Below are positions 35,264 through 44,168 of a stretch of 61,584 bases of DNA, in pieces (the stretch's first letter is position 1; every line of letters begins with the position of its first letter). The stretch covers positions 1 to 61,584 of the forward strand of contig NZ_JAAKZX010000032.1 in assembly GCF_011045025.1 (NCBI RefSeq), read 5' to 3'. The notes beneath the pieces are model-generated. The model was not told the DNA's origin. It was given only the letters and a program-made list of their open reading frames with translations, and searched no databases. A program made the position numbers and the translations under genes. Origin of the DNA: Streptomyces ureilyticus (GTDB lineage Bacteria; Actinomycetota; Actinomycetes; Streptomycetales; Streptomycetaceae).

Positions 35264-35732
35264 TCAGCGGGGATCGGTGTCCCACGCGAGGTGGAGTTCA
35301 TGGACGGTGTTGACGGAACCGGATGCCGTGCGGGGCGTCGTGCCGGGCTTGATGACGAAGTCCGGGATCCGGGGGAGCCATTCCTGGAGGAACACCGTGA
35401 GTTCGAGCTTGGCGAGGAAGGAGCCAGGACGCCGGTGGGGGCCGTTGCCGAAGGCCGCGTGGTGCTGTTCGGGATGGGGCCGGGTGAAGTCGACGACGAG
35501 CGGGTTGTCGACCTGCCGCTCATCTAGGCCGTAGAGGTGGTTGGGGACGAGGATCTGCTCCTCCTCCTTGAGCCGCATCCCCTGGAACTCGGTGTCCTGC
35601 GTGATCAGCCGCGCGGTGTTGACGAGCCCGTGGCGGCGGATGAGCTCCTCGACGGCGTTGGGCACGAGGGCGGGGTCATCGATCAGCTGCTGGCGGTGTC
35701 CCGGGTTCAGCGCGAGGAACCGTGCGCCCGTG
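35264..35732 (-). pseudogene. C-terminal fragment of a cytochrome P450
   Basis: About 155 codons: FLALNPGHRQQLIDDPALV, AVEELIRRHGLVN (the ExxR helix), VDFTRPHPEQHHAAFG, then the heme loop and the end of the protein. The heme loop reads FGNGPHRRPGSFLA, with Arg where the iron-binding Cys must be, so even a full-length version could not bind heme normally. Sequence beyond 35732 is unrelated and on the other strand resembles a LysR HTH, so the N-terminal two thirds are lost. Confidence 0.7.
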
Positions 35733-36001
35733 ATTGGCTGACCCGGTTCGCGGCAGCCGCCCGCTACCCCACCCTCCGGGACGCCGCAGCCGGCCTCGGC
35801 ATCAACCACGCAACCCTCTATTCTCAGGTCCGGCGGCTGACAAGAGACCTGGGAGGCCCGCTGCTGACACACGCCTACCGAGACCACCCCATGCGCCTGA
35901 CCGCGCTCGGTGCCGCAGTGGTCGACGCCATCGCCGATCTCAATGTCGGCCACAGAGAGGACCGCAGCGGGTGGCCGACACAGTCAGCACAATTGACTTG
36001 A
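35733..36001 (+). pseudogene. LysR-type HTH fragment
   Basis: About 85 codons: WLTRFAAAARYPTLRDAAAG, LGINHATLYSQVRRLTRDLG, PLLTHAYRDHPMRLTALG. This is a LysR-like winged HTH with no start of its own and no ligand domain. It is joined directly to the truncated P450 on the other strand, marking a recombination point near 35732. Confidence 0.5.
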
Positions 36002-36023
36002 TCGATCGACTGGTTCAATTGAC
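35992..36023. promoter_or_regulatory. Operator before TetR gene, sharing a 13-mer with the CYP102/ADH promoter
   Basis: TTGATCGATCGAC lies at 35998-36010, inside arms CAATTGA and TCAATTG (about 35990-36021). The identical 13-mer, in reverse orientation, is at 41856-41868 upstream of the ADH gene. This indicates that the TetR protein encoded at 36044 controls both itself and the CYP102/ADH pair. Confidence 0.6.
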
Positions 36024-36043
36024 AGAGTCGATATGATGTACTC

Positions 36044-36667
36044 ATGGCACATGTTTCCGCGGCTGAACGCCGCCCTCAGCTGATCAAGGCGGCGATCGAT
36101 CTGATGACCCGGGAGGGCATCGCCGCCGGAAGCACCCGGGCCATCGCCGCCGAGCTCGGCGTGGCCCAGGCGACGGTGCACTACACCTTCGGCACCAAGG
36201 AAGACCTGTACAGGGCCGTCATGAAACAGCTCACCGAGGAGCTGGTCGCCCAGGTCGAGCGGGTGGCGCCTGCGGACGCGGGCTTCGAGGAGACGGTCGC
36301 CGCGCTGGCCGCCGCGCTGTGGCGCACGGTGCGCGAGACGCCGGCGAGCCACCAGTTGCTCACTGAGCTGACCATGTTCGCGCTGCGGACACCGCACCTG
36401 CGCGAGGCTCTGGAGAGCCACTACCGCGAGATCACGAAGGTGACGACGAAGCTGGTGGCGGAGGCCGCCGACCGCACCGGCCACGCCCTCGCCCATCCGG
36501 CGGAGGCCATCGCCCGGTACTTCCTCGCCGGCTTCGACGGGCTCACGATGCAGCACCTCTCCCTGCCCGACCAGGCAGCCGAGGTGACCGGCCTGCAGGT
36601 GCTGGTCTCCACCATCGTGGCCCTGGCCGACGGCCGACTGCAGCTGGTCGCCGTACCCACCTCCTGA
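36044..36667 (+). CDS. TetR-family regulator of CYP102/ADH (inferred)
   Basis: 207 residues. HTH at ~8-55: AERRPQLIKAAIDLMTREG, STRAIAAELGVAQATVHYTF, then GTKEDLYRAV. The C-terminal ligand domain is helical. In P450 BM3-type systems the self-sufficient P450 is often governed by a TetR-type repressor that responds to fatty acids or related compounds. Here a shared 13-base site in both promoters supports such a link, although ~5 kb lies between. The gene is complete and ends before a bidirectional terminator. Confidence 0.82.
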   Translation: MAHVSAAERRPQLIKAAIDLMTREGIAAGSTRAIAAELGVAQATVHYTFGTKEDLYRAVMKQLTEELVAQVERVAPADAGFEETVAALAAALWRTVRETPASHQLLTELTMFALRTPHLREALESHYREITKVTTKLVAEAADRTGHALAHPAEAIARYFLAGFDGLTMQHLSLPDQAAEVTGLQVLVSTIVALADGRLQLVAVPTS

Positions 36668-36750
36668 CCCGACCACCGCCCTCGACCGAGGCCGCCGCCG
36701 TCACCGACGCCGGCGGCCTCGGCGCGTCCCCGGCACGAATACCCGCACAA

Positions 36751-36802
36751 GGACGAGGCCCCGGCCCAGGCGGTGTCAACCGCTCGGGCCGGGGCCTCGT
36801 CC
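36751..36802. terminator. Bidirectional hairpin terminator
   Basis: GGACGAGGCCCCGGCCC (36751-36767) pairs perfectly with 36786-36802 around an 18-base loop. It separates the rightward TetR gene from the leftward MFS gene. Confidence 0.75.
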
Positions 36803-36960
36803 TCTCGGTGTGGGGGACCTGCTGGTCCTCCCTCCGCTCCTCCGGCGTGGTCCCGTGTCCAGGCCGGGCAGGACGCGGTCCGGCCGGCCCGGCAACCGCC
36901 ATTGCTCTCTGCCGCGGCGAGCGGCAGCCCTGTCGCCGGCCCGAAGAACCTCGACCTGCC

Positions 36961-38175
36961 TCACCGGTACGGGCCGATGCTCCGCCCGTCAGGCTGTGGG
37001 CGCCTTCTGCGGTTGGGTTCATCGGTCGCCGTCCCGCTCGCGACCGTCATCCTCAGCAGGGGCAGCGAGGCGACGAAGGTGCCGATCGCCAGGACGATGC
37101 CGAGCACGCCGGCCCCGGCACCCTCGAGAACGGCTCCGACGGCCAGGGGCCCGATGCCGGTGCCAAGCGCGCCCGCCCCGCTGAGGGAGGCGACCAGGCG
37201 TCCGGTCGGGTCGATGAGCGCCGCGGCGGCGAGCATCTGCACCAGGACGGCCAGCTGGCAGGCCTGCCAGAGGACGGCCGCGACGGTGAAGAGCACGGGG
37301 TCGTGGGTGAAGACCAGGGCCGCCATCGCGAGGGCCTGCGCTGTGACGAAGACGGCCATCGACCGCATGCGCCCGAAGCGGCGCGCCGCCACCGGACCCA
37401 CCACCGCTCCGACGAGCGCCACGACGCTGGAGATCGCGAGGACGGCCGATACGGCCGAGTGGGACATCCCGGTGTGCTGACGGCCGAGGACTGAGGCGTA
37501 TGACCACGCGCCCTGGGTGACAGTCCACAGGAGCCCGGTCCCGAGGAGCAGAACCACGGACGGCTTGGCCGCTGTCGTCTCTCCCGTACCGGCGGACCCG
37601 GCGTCCGGTGTCGCGGGGCCGTCCGGGAGCCGGCGTGTCAAGGGCCAGGCAGCGAGACAGCACAGCGCCATGAGCAGGAAGCCAGTGCCCTCCCCCAGGT
37701 CGTGGTTGGCGGCGGGGACACCCATGATCAGCAGTGCCGTCACGCCGACCACGCCGGAGATGGTGACGGCGGACGCCTTGTCGGCGTCGTCGGTGGCGGC
37801 GAGCGCCGCCGTGGCCGCCGCGTAGACCGCGCCGAGCCCCGCGCCGATGACCAGGTTGGCCAGGACCAGGGTCACCGGGTCGGTGGCCGCCGCCGCTGCC
37901 AGGAAGCCGGCTCCGGAGAGGGCCAGACCGAGGCGGGTCATCCGCACCCGCCCCGGCCGTGCCGCCCGCTTGGCCAGCAGCAGGGTGACGACAGCGGTCG
38001 CCATCAGCTGGGTCGCGGCCACGAGCCCGGCGGCGGAGTCCGACAGCGCGAAGCGCGACGCGAAGTCGTCGACGAAGACGGGCATCACGTTCGCTCCGCC
38101 GTTGCCCAGGGTCACTCCGGCGATGAGTGCGACCGCCACGCCGAAGGTCAGGGCGGAGCCGCTGCGCGCGTTCAC
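36961..38175 (-). CDS. MFS transporter
   Basis: 404 residues from a GTG at 38175 with GAGGAG 6 bases upstream. Twelve hydrophobic segments can be counted, with the MFS loop 2-3 pattern (ATQLMATAVVTLLLAKRAAR) and a central hydrophilic loop rich in Thr/Ala around residues 185-200. The C-terminus is Arg-rich. Substrate unknown. It follows the CYP102-type gene on the same strand after a hairpin, so it may be transcribed separately. Export of P450 substrate or product is a reasonable guess only. Confidence 0.8.
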   Translation of the reverse strand: MNARSGSALTFGVAVALIAGVTLGNGGANVMPVFVDDFASRFALSDSAAGLVAATQLMATAVVTLLLAKRAARPGRVRMTRLGLALSGAGFLAAAAATDPVTLVLANLVIGAGLGAVYAAATAALAATDDADKASAVTISGVVGVTALLIMGVPAANHDLGEGTGFLLMALCCLAAWPLTRRLPDGPATPDAGSAGTGETTAAKPSVVLLLGTGLLWTVTQGAWSYASVLGRQHTGMSHSAVSAVLAISSVVALVGAVVGPVAARRFGRMRSMAVFVTAQALAMAALVFTHDPVLFTVAAVLWQACQLAVLVQMLAAAALIDPTGRLVASLSGAGALGTGIGPLAVGAVLEGAGAGVLGIVLAIGTFVASLPLLRMTVASGTATDEPNRRRRPQPDGRSIGPYR

Positions 38176-38291
38176 CGACCGCTCCTCTGCGAGGAGTTGG
38201 GGACGACCGCCGGTCCTCGGCGGGGCGCCGAGCGTGCGACAAGCATGAGAACCTCACGAGTTCAGGAGGGGGCGGGACACGTTTCGAAGGA

Positions 38292-38337
38292 GACAGGGCC
38301 ACGGACGTTGGGGGGAGTGGGTGTCCGTGGCCCTGTC
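38292..38337 (-). terminator. Hairpin after CYP102 gene
   Basis: GACAGGGCCACGGAC (38292-38306) pairs perfectly with GTCCGTGGCCCTGTC (38323-38337). It lies 55 bases past the P450 stop, in the right place to terminate it. Confidence 0.7.
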
Positions 38338-38391
38338 GGTCTGTGGGGTCGGCGGGGCGGCGGTGGGTGTCGGCCGCGCATGGTGGGCGGG

Positions 38392-41300
38392 TCAGCCGGC
38401 CCAGACGTCCTCGACGTAGGTGCCGGACTCGATGAGCGCGGCCAGCCACCTGGTGGCCTCGTCGTCACCGGCGCCGGTGTACGTGCGGTAGATCGCCATG
38501 AAGGCTTCCCGCACGGCGGGGGCCATACGGCGGCCGTCGCCGCAGATGTAGACGTGTCCGCCGGCCTCCAGTGCCGCCCAGACCTCGTCGCTCTCCTTGG
38601 CGATGCGGTCCTGGACGAAGCGGGCGCCGTCCTCGGGGGCGCGGGCGAAGGTGGGCCGCATGCTGACGGCTCCGGCTGCCTCGGCCGCCTCGAATTCCGC
38701 ACGGTGCAGGTAGTCGACGTCGGGGTGGTCGCAGCCGAAGTAGCACAGCAGCGTTCCGGTGGACCGGGTGTGGTGGCGGTCGAGGACGGCGCCGCGGAAG
38801 GGCGCCAGACCGGTGCCCGCGCTGACCAGGATCACCGGTACGGAGGGGTCTTCGGGCAGGCGGAAGGTCTCGCTGCAGGGCAGCACCCTGGCCTGGACGG
38901 TGTCGCCGGCTGTCACGGTCTGCATGTAGTGCGAGGCGATGCCCTGGAAGGTGCCCTCGCCCGCGCGGTGGGGCGCGGCGAGCAGCGACACCATCAGGTC
39001 CACCTCACCGGGGGCCGCCTCGGCGGACGACGAGATCGAGTAGTGGCGCGGGCGCAGCACCGGCAGCAGTTCCAGGAAGCGTTCGAAGGGCAGCTCGCAG
39101 GCGTGGTAGCGCTCCAACAGATCCAGGACGCTGCGTCCGGAAGCGGTCACCTGCTCACGGAAAGCGTCCGGGTCCGCTGCCGCGAGTTCGGCCAGGGGGC
39201 GGCGCTCGGGCGGGCAGGCGGTGTGCTCGGCGAGCACGGCGACCTGCTCCCGGGTGGCGGGGTCCTGCAGTTCCACGAAGTCGGTCAGCAGGCGGCGCAC
39301 GGTCAGCGGGCGGTCGACGGGCAGGATGCTCCGGCTGCGGCGGCGGGCGCGCAGTCGCACGGTGCGGTCCAGATCGAGGCCGAAGCGGTCGGCCACCCGC
39401 TGCACGAGGCCTTCCGGGTTGCTCGGGAGCACGGCCAGGTGATCGCTGGTGCGGTAGGTGACGCCCTCGGGCAGCCGCAGCCGCAGGAAGCGCTTGGAGC
39501 GGCCCAACTCGTGGTCCATGTCGACCAGTTCGTACGCGTCGAGCACCTCCATCGGCTGGACGCCGTGCCGTGCCGCGAGTTGGCCTATGACCGAGTCGGT
39601 CGCGTCCTGGAGCTCGTAAAGGCCCTCGTCCTCCTCGGGCTCAGCAGCCGCCGCGGTGCCGACCGCGGAGTCGCCGTACCGCTCCAGCAGGGCGGTCCAC
39701 AGGTCACCCGTCCATCGGTCCACCGTGCCCGCGAAGTCCCCGGAAGCGTCGGCAGCGCCGCGCTCCAGCAGCGACGTGGCACCGGCCGCCGCCAGGCGCT
39801 CGTCGATGAGCGTGGGAACGCGCTGATAAGTGGCGGCCCAGTTGCGGTCGCCGACACCGAGTACGGCGTACTGGACACCGCCGAGCGAACCGGGCTCAAG
39901 TCCCTCCAGCCACGTGACGAACTCCGCGGCGTCGTCGGTGGGCCGGCCGTTGTAGGACGCGGCCACGACCACCACCGGGCCGTCACCGGCGGTCAGTTTG
40001 CCCACGGAGCCGTTGAGGGGAGCGACGGACGGGGCGAACCCGTGCTCGTCTCCGTCCGCCGCCAGATCGCGGGCGATGCCCGCGCAGGTGCCGAGGTTGG
40101 AGCCGTGCAGGAGGGTCAGCGTGGCCCCCGTGGCACGCCGGGCCGCGGGCCCGTCCTGGCTGGCGGTGGCGGTGGCGGTGGCGGTGACGGTGGCGCTGCT
40201 CGCGGCGACGGCGGGCAGTCGGCGCTCGCCGCTGGTGCGCCGGGCCAGCTTGAGGGTGAACTCGTCGGGCTTGATGGTGAGCGACTGCTTGATCTTCAGT
40301 TGGTAGTCGGTGTGGTCGATCAGCCGGTAGCGGTGGACCAGCAGGCCGAGCAGCAGGGTGGCCTCGTGCAGGGCGAACTGGCGGCCGATGCATGCGCGTT
40401 CCCCGTTGCCGAACGGCTTGAAGAGATGGACCGGGCGCGCTTCCTCCTGCTCGGCAGTGAAGCGGTCGGGGTCGAACAGTTCGACGTTCTCTCCCCAAGC
40501 GGGGTCACGGTGCAGGGCTGGGATGAGCACCATCAGCGTGTCGCCCTTGCGCACGGCGTACCTGCCACCGATGACCGTGTCCTCCACCGGCTCGACCGCG
40601 AACGAAGGCGCCGTCGGCCACAGCCTCAGGCTCTCGTTGAGGACCTGGCGGACATAGGCCAGCTTGCCGATGTCGCCGTACTGCGGGTCCGGGGTGTCCG
40701 TGTCTCCCCACAGGGCGTCCACCTCCGCCTGGACCCGCGCCAGCACCTCGGGGTGTTTGGTCAGGTAATACAGGGCGAACGACAGCGCCCCGCTCGTTGT
40801 CTCGTGGCCGGCGATCAGGAACGTGATCACCTGATGGCGGATGGCGACATCGTCCAGAAGCTCACCCGTCACCTCGTCGCGGGTGTGCAGCATCCGCCCC
40901 ATCAGATCGTCCGTGCTCGTGTCCCCTGACGCCTTCCGCTCCCGGATGACCTCGTCGACCAGGTCCGTCATCAGGGCTGTGTCTTTGCGGAACTGATCAG
41001 CCTCCTTCCAGCGGAACAGCTCCGTGCCCGGGAAGGACTCTCCCTTGGCCTGGGTAACGGTCAGCGCCCGCACCATGGCCTCAATCCAGGGATGCGCCTC
41101 GTCGCGGAGGAAGGACTCGAAGTCGTAGTCGAACCCGCAGAGCCCGATCGTGTCGAAGGTGAGCCGGGTCATGTCCGCCGGTACGTCCACCGGTTGCTCG
41201 CCGACGGTCTGGTCCCACTTGGCGATCAGGGACCGGGCAACCCGAAGCATCGTCGCGTGATAGCCGCGCATCGCACCGAGCGAGAAGGCCGGCATGAGGA

Positions 41301-41628
41301 TGTCGTGCGCCTTGCGCCAGTTCGGTTCGTGGTTGAAGGCGGTGAACAGGCCGTCCCCGGTGAGCTTTCGGATCTCGGCGAGATCGGAGTGCACGTTCTT
41401 GCGGAACCTGGACTCGTCGGACAGCTCGGCCGTCAGGTCCAGGCCACCGATGATGACGATGTCGTTCCCGAAGATACGGAGCTTGAACACCGGGCCCAGC
41501 TCCTTCGTCTCCTTCATCAGGTGAACGAGACCGTCGACACCCTTCGGGATGCCCAGAGCGTGACCGACCAGGGGCAGAGCGGGGCGCATGGGGATCGGCT
41601 CGGTTCCCCGCAGGGTCACATCGGTCAT
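38392..41628 (-). CDS. Self-sufficient cytochrome P450-reductase fusion, CYP102 (P450 BM3) type
   Basis: 1078 residues from ATG 41628 (GAAAGG 7 bases upstream), against 1049 for BM3. Heme domain ~1-460: I-helix FLIAGHETTSGALSF, ExxR in LNESLRLWP, heme loop FGNGERACIGRQFA with the Cys. FMN domain ~495-640: LLHGSNLGTCAGIARDLA, VVVVAASYNGRPTD, VLGVGDRNWA. FAD/NADPH domain ~690-1078: RHYSISSS, LVSAGTGLAPFRG, YICGDGRRM, ending in a conserved DVWAG tail. Such enzymes hydroxylate fatty acids or related chains at subterminal carbons with NADPH and no partner protein. All cofactor motifs are present, so it should be active. The substrate cannot be read from sequence. It is divergent from the ADH gene across an operator-rich gap. 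Confidence 0.93.
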   Translation of the reverse strand: MTDVTLRGTEPIPMRPALPLVGHALGIPKGVDGLVHLMKETKELGPVFKLRIFGNDIVIIGGLDLTAELSDESRFRKNVHSDLAEIRKLTGDGLFTAFNHEPNWRKAHDILMPAFSLGAMRGYHATMLRVARSLIAKWDQTVGEQPVDVPADMTRLTFDTIGLCGFDYDFESFLRDEAHPWIEAMVRALTVTQAKGESFPGTELFRWKEADQFRKDTALMTDLVDEVIRERKASGDTSTDDLMGRMLHTRDEVTGELLDDVAIRHQVITFLIAGHETTSGALSFALYYLTKHPEVLARVQAEVDALWGDTDTPDPQYGDIGKLAYVRQVLNESLRLWPTAPSFAVEPVEDTVIGGRYAVRKGDTLMVLIPALHRDPAWGENVELFDPDRFTAEQEEARPVHLFKPFGNGERACIGRQFALHEATLLLGLLVHRYRLIDHTDYQLKIKQSLTIKPDEFTLKLARRTSGERRLPAVAASSATVTATATATASQDGPAARRATGATLTLLHGSNLGTCAGIARDLAADGDEHGFAPSVAPLNGSVGKLTAGDGPVVVVAASYNGRPTDDAAEFVTWLEGLEPGSLGGVQYAVLGVGDRNWAATYQRVPTLIDERLAAAGATSLLERGAADASGDFAGTVDRWTGDLWTALLERYGDSAVGTAAAAEPEEDEGLYELQDATDSVIGQLAARHGVQPMEVLDAYELVDMDHELGRSKRFLRLRLPEGVTYRTSDHLAVLPSNPEGLVQRVADRFGLDLDRTVRLRARRRSRSILPVDRPLTVRRLLTDFVELQDPATREQVAVLAEHTACPPERRPLAELAAADPDAFREQVTASGRSVLDLLERYHACELPFERFLELLPVLRPRHYSISSSAEAAPGEVDLMVSLLAAPHRAGEGTFQGIASHYMQTVTAGDTVQARVLPCSETFRLPEDPSVPVILVSAGTGLAPFRGAVLDRHHTRSTGTLLCYFGCDHPDVDYLHRAEFEAAEAAGAVSMRPTFARAPEDGARFVQDRIAKESDEVWAALEAGGHVYICGDGRRMAPAVREAFMAIYRTYTGAGDDEATRWLAALIESGTYVEDVWAG

Positions 41629-41693
41629 GAGCATGCCTTTCGTTCGCACACCGGCTGTCGTGGCTGTCGCTTGCCGCAACCATACATACGACC

Positions 41694-41868
41694 TTGTCGA
41701 ATGACAATGTCGATTGATTGTGTTGACCGACATGATCGACCGACGGAACCAGGACGGGGGTTGAGGCGTCAGGGGTGATGGCGATAGCGAACGGCGGCCG
41801 ACCGGCACTTGACGGCACGGCTCGACATGTTTAAATGACGTTGTCGAACGACAAGGTCGATCGATCAA
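41694..41868. promoter_or_regulatory. Divergent operator region between CYP102 and ADH genes
   Basis: Two near-identical dyads, TTGTCGAATGACAA (41694-41707) and TTGTCGAACGACAA (41841-41854), with TTGTCG/CGACAA-type arms, lie near the two divergent starts. GTCGATCGATCAA (41856-41868) is the reverse complement of the 13-mer before the TetR gene at 36044. A related GTCGATTGATTG occurs at ~41709-41720. The layout suggests joint repression of both genes. Confidence 0.65.
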
Positions 41869-41906
41869 AACGATCGAACCAGCCCAGCGGAATCGAGGTT
41901 CCCCAC

Positions 41907-42977
41907 ATGAGCGTTCCGACCACCATGCTCGCCGGACGGCTTCACCTGGACAGCAATACGTTCGCCGTCGAAGAGGTCCCGGTACCGGTCCCCGGACCGG
42001 GCGAGGTCCTCGTCGAGGTCCGGGCCGCCGGAGTATGCCTGTCCGACGTCCATCTGATCGACGGCAGCCTCAGCCCGTCTTTCCCCGTCGGCGCGGTAGC
42101 GAATTCCCGTGCCGTCACCCTCGGCCACGAGGTCGCGGGCGTCGTCCACACCCTCGGCCCGGATCTGAACGGCCACTGGACACCGGGCAGGCGGGTCGTG
42201 CTCCAAGCCGGACAGGCGTGCGGCGGCTGCGTCGGCTGCCTGCGTCGCGCATCGTGCCTGCGGCCGCTGACACGCGGCGTGGACTACGACGGCGGATGGG
42301 CCCAGTACGCGCTGGCCCGTGAGGACACCCTGGCCCCGATCCCGGACGACCTGCCCTTCGACCAGGCTTCGATCATCCCCGACGCGGTCTCCACCCCGTA
42401 CGCGGCCATCGTCGAGACGGGCGCGGTTCGCCCCGCGCAGTCGGTCGGCATCTGGGGTGCCGGCGGTCTGGGAGCACACGGCATCCGGCTCGCTCGCATG
42501 GTCGGCGCGGCCCCGATCATCGCCGTCGATCCGATCCTCGCCGCCCGCGAGCGCGCCTTGGTCTTCGGCGCCGACTTCGCGCTCGACCCGACCGCGGACG
42601 ACTTCGCGGCGGCGCTGGCCGAGGCCACGGGCGGGCGGGGCATCGAGGTCGCGTTCGACTTCGCCGGCGTGGGTGCGGCCCGCGCGCAGGCCACCGCCGC
42701 ACTGGCGCCCGGCGGGGTCCTGGTGCTGGCCGGGCTCACCCCGGAACCGATCGTCGTCAGGGACAGCACGGAGTTCAGTTACCTGGGTCACCAGATCCGC
42801 GGCCACTACGGTTCCGGCCCCGAGCACGTGGAACAGCTCATCAGCCTGACGTCCGCCGGGCGCATCGACCTGGCGCCTTCCATCACCGCCCATGTCCCGC
42901 TGGCGGAGGCGGCGGACGCGGTCGCTCGGCTGGAGAAGAAGATCGGCGATCCGATCAGGTTCGTACTCACCCCCTGA
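41907..42977 (+). CDS. Zinc-dependent alcohol dehydrogenase
   Basis: 356 residues; the ATG at 41907 has GAGG 8 bases upstream. Catalytic-zinc motif AAGVCLSDVHLID with LGHEVAGVV; structural-zinc cysteines CGGCVGCLRRASC; Rossmann loop VGIWGAGGLGAHGIRLA, then an acidic residue in IIAVDPI suggesting NAD. A complete medium-chain dehydrogenase. It is divergent from the CYP102 gene and likely oxidises the alcohol the P450 makes. Transcription ends at the hairpin at 43014-43064. Confidence 0.88.
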   Translation: MSVPTTMLAGRLHLDSNTFAVEEVPVPVPGPGEVLVEVRAAGVCLSDVHLIDGSLSPSFPVGAVANSRAVTLGHEVAGVVHTLGPDLNGHWTPGRRVVLQAGQACGGCVGCLRRASCLRPLTRGVDYDGGWAQYALAREDTLAPIPDDLPFDQASIIPDAVSTPYAAIVETGAVRPAQSVGIWGAGGLGAHGIRLARMVGAAPIIAVDPILAARERALVFGADFALDPTADDFAAALAEATGGRGIEVAFDFAGVGAARAQATAALAPGGVLVLAGLTPEPIVVRDSTEFSYLGHQIRGHYGSGPEHVEQLISLTSAGRIDLAPSITAHVPLAEAADAVARLEKKIGDPIRFVLTP

Positions 42978-43013
42978 GGGACCGAGCGCCCGCACCCCCC
43001 GAGCCCCACAGAA

Positions 43014-43064
43014 CGCCCGGAGCCCCTCCGACGGCAGCCCACTGCCACGGAGGGGCTCCGGGCG
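43014..43064 (+). terminator. Hairpin terminator after ADH
   Basis: CGCCCGGAGCCCCTCCG (43014-43030) pairs perfectly with 43048-43064 around a 17-base loop, 37 bases past the ADH stop. Confidence 0.75.
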
Positions 43065-43482
43065 TTGCGGTGTTCCGCCCGGTCCACCTTCCCCGCGACG
43101 TCGCGGGGGCCCACGCTCCCTCAGACGGTTCCGGCGGACGGCCCGCCCTCCGCGGGTGGACCGGTGTGGCCAGGAGTCGGGCGGTGAGCACCAGGCGCTG
43201 CTCGAGGCCCGCTCCGGCGGCCCGACAGGGCTGGATGAGAGCAGGCCGTACGGGCTCAGGCTTGCGTCGCGACGGAGCTCATCCGGCGCCGGATGGCCGT
43301 ATGGCCGGTGCTGTGCGGACCGCAGGGCTTGGCGGTACCAGGCCCGTACGGGAGCCGGAGGTGGGGGACGCGCCATGTGCCGTACGACCTACCACCGAGA
43401 CCGGGCCCGGTCGGCGTGCTGTCGATCCGGCGGGCTCGGGAGCAGGGCGAGGTCGTCGTTGATGGACCTGGGTGCTTTTGCG
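43065..43482. other. Gene-free spacer
   Basis: About 420 bases between the ADH terminator and an aldehyde dehydrogenase fragment. Open frames here are Arg/Gly-rich and do not look like proteins. No repeats or RNA are seen. Confidence 0.4.
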
Positions 43483-43800
43483 CTACCTCCTCGGCCCGCG
43501 CCCGTGGAGTAGGCCGATCACCCAGGTGAACAGCCTGTCGGTCTTCTTGGTGCGGTCGAAGGTGGTCAGTGCGAGCAACGGCCTGAACCTCTGCCGGGCG
43601 ATCGCCTTGGCGAAGGTGAACTCCTTCAGGCCGTCGGGTCCGTGGATGCGGCCGAAGCCGGATTCGCCGACGCCGCCGAAGGGCAGGCCCGGTATGCCGG
43701 CGAAGCTGATCACGCCGTTGACCGACGACATGCCCGAGCGGATCCGCTCGGCGATCGCCATGCCGTGGCGCTTGCTGAAGAACACGGCGGCAGCGGCGCC
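43483..43800 (-). pseudogene. C-terminal fragment of aldehyde dehydrogenase
   Basis: About 100 codons: IAERIRSGMSSVNGVISFAG, LPFGGVGESGFGRIHGPDGL, KEFTFAKAIARQRF. This is the C-terminal end of the (coniferyl-type) aldehyde dehydrogenase family. The NAD-binding part and the catalytic Cys are missing. It lies 35 bases past the ferredoxin stop in the same direction, so it may be the decayed last gene of that operon. It is not derived from the intact dehydrogenase at 52792, whose C-terminus differs. Confidence 0.7.
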
Positions 43801-43835
43801 GGTACGCGAGCGGGCGGAGCGCAAGGAACTTCCTC

Positions 43836-44168
43836 TTAGAGCTGAGTGTCAGGAATGTGTACTTCCATCCCGGCCATGTCGGCTGTCACAGGGATTTGGC
43901 AGGTGAGGCGGCTGTTGGAGGTGCGTGACGCCGGTACGCCCTCGAGGATCATCTCCTCGTTTTCGTCAGCCGGAGGGAGGAGCGGCAGGTACTTTTCGTC
44001 GATGTAGGCGTGACAGGTTCCGCAGGAAGCGCAGCCGCCGCAGTCGCCGATGATGCCGGGCACGAGATGGTCGAGTGCCGCTTGTTTGAGGCTCTGGCCG
44101 GCGATGGCCTGGACGGGGTGCGGTGTTCCGTCGGCCTCGATGAACTTGATCACTGGCACGTCAGGCAC
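43836..44168 (-). CDS. [2Fe-2S] ferredoxin, adrenodoxin type
   Basis: 110 residues from GTG 44168, overlapping the reductase stop. Cluster ligands are C43, C49, C52 and C90 (GDCGGCASCGTC, then LTCQIP), the C-x5-C-x2-C...C pattern of adrenodoxin/putidaredoxin proteins. It carries single electrons from the reductase encoded just upstream to the P450 at 45399. The three genes overlap each other, giving a complete class I P450 chain. Confidence 0.9.
   Translation of the reverse strand: MPDVPVIKFIEADGTPHPVQAIAGQSLKQAALDHLVPGIIGDCGGCASCGTCHAYIDEKYLPLLPPADENEEMILEGVPASRTSNSRLTCQIPVTADMAGMEVHIPDTQL

Noticed and set aside
37702..40929. 1075-codon rightward open frame opposite the MFS and CYP102 genes
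   Set aside because: It results from GC bias; its sequence is low-complexity, while the leftward frame has all P450/reductase motifs.
43065..43482. Short open frames in the spacer after ADH
   Set aside because: Arg/Gly-rich, without ribosome sites or family features.
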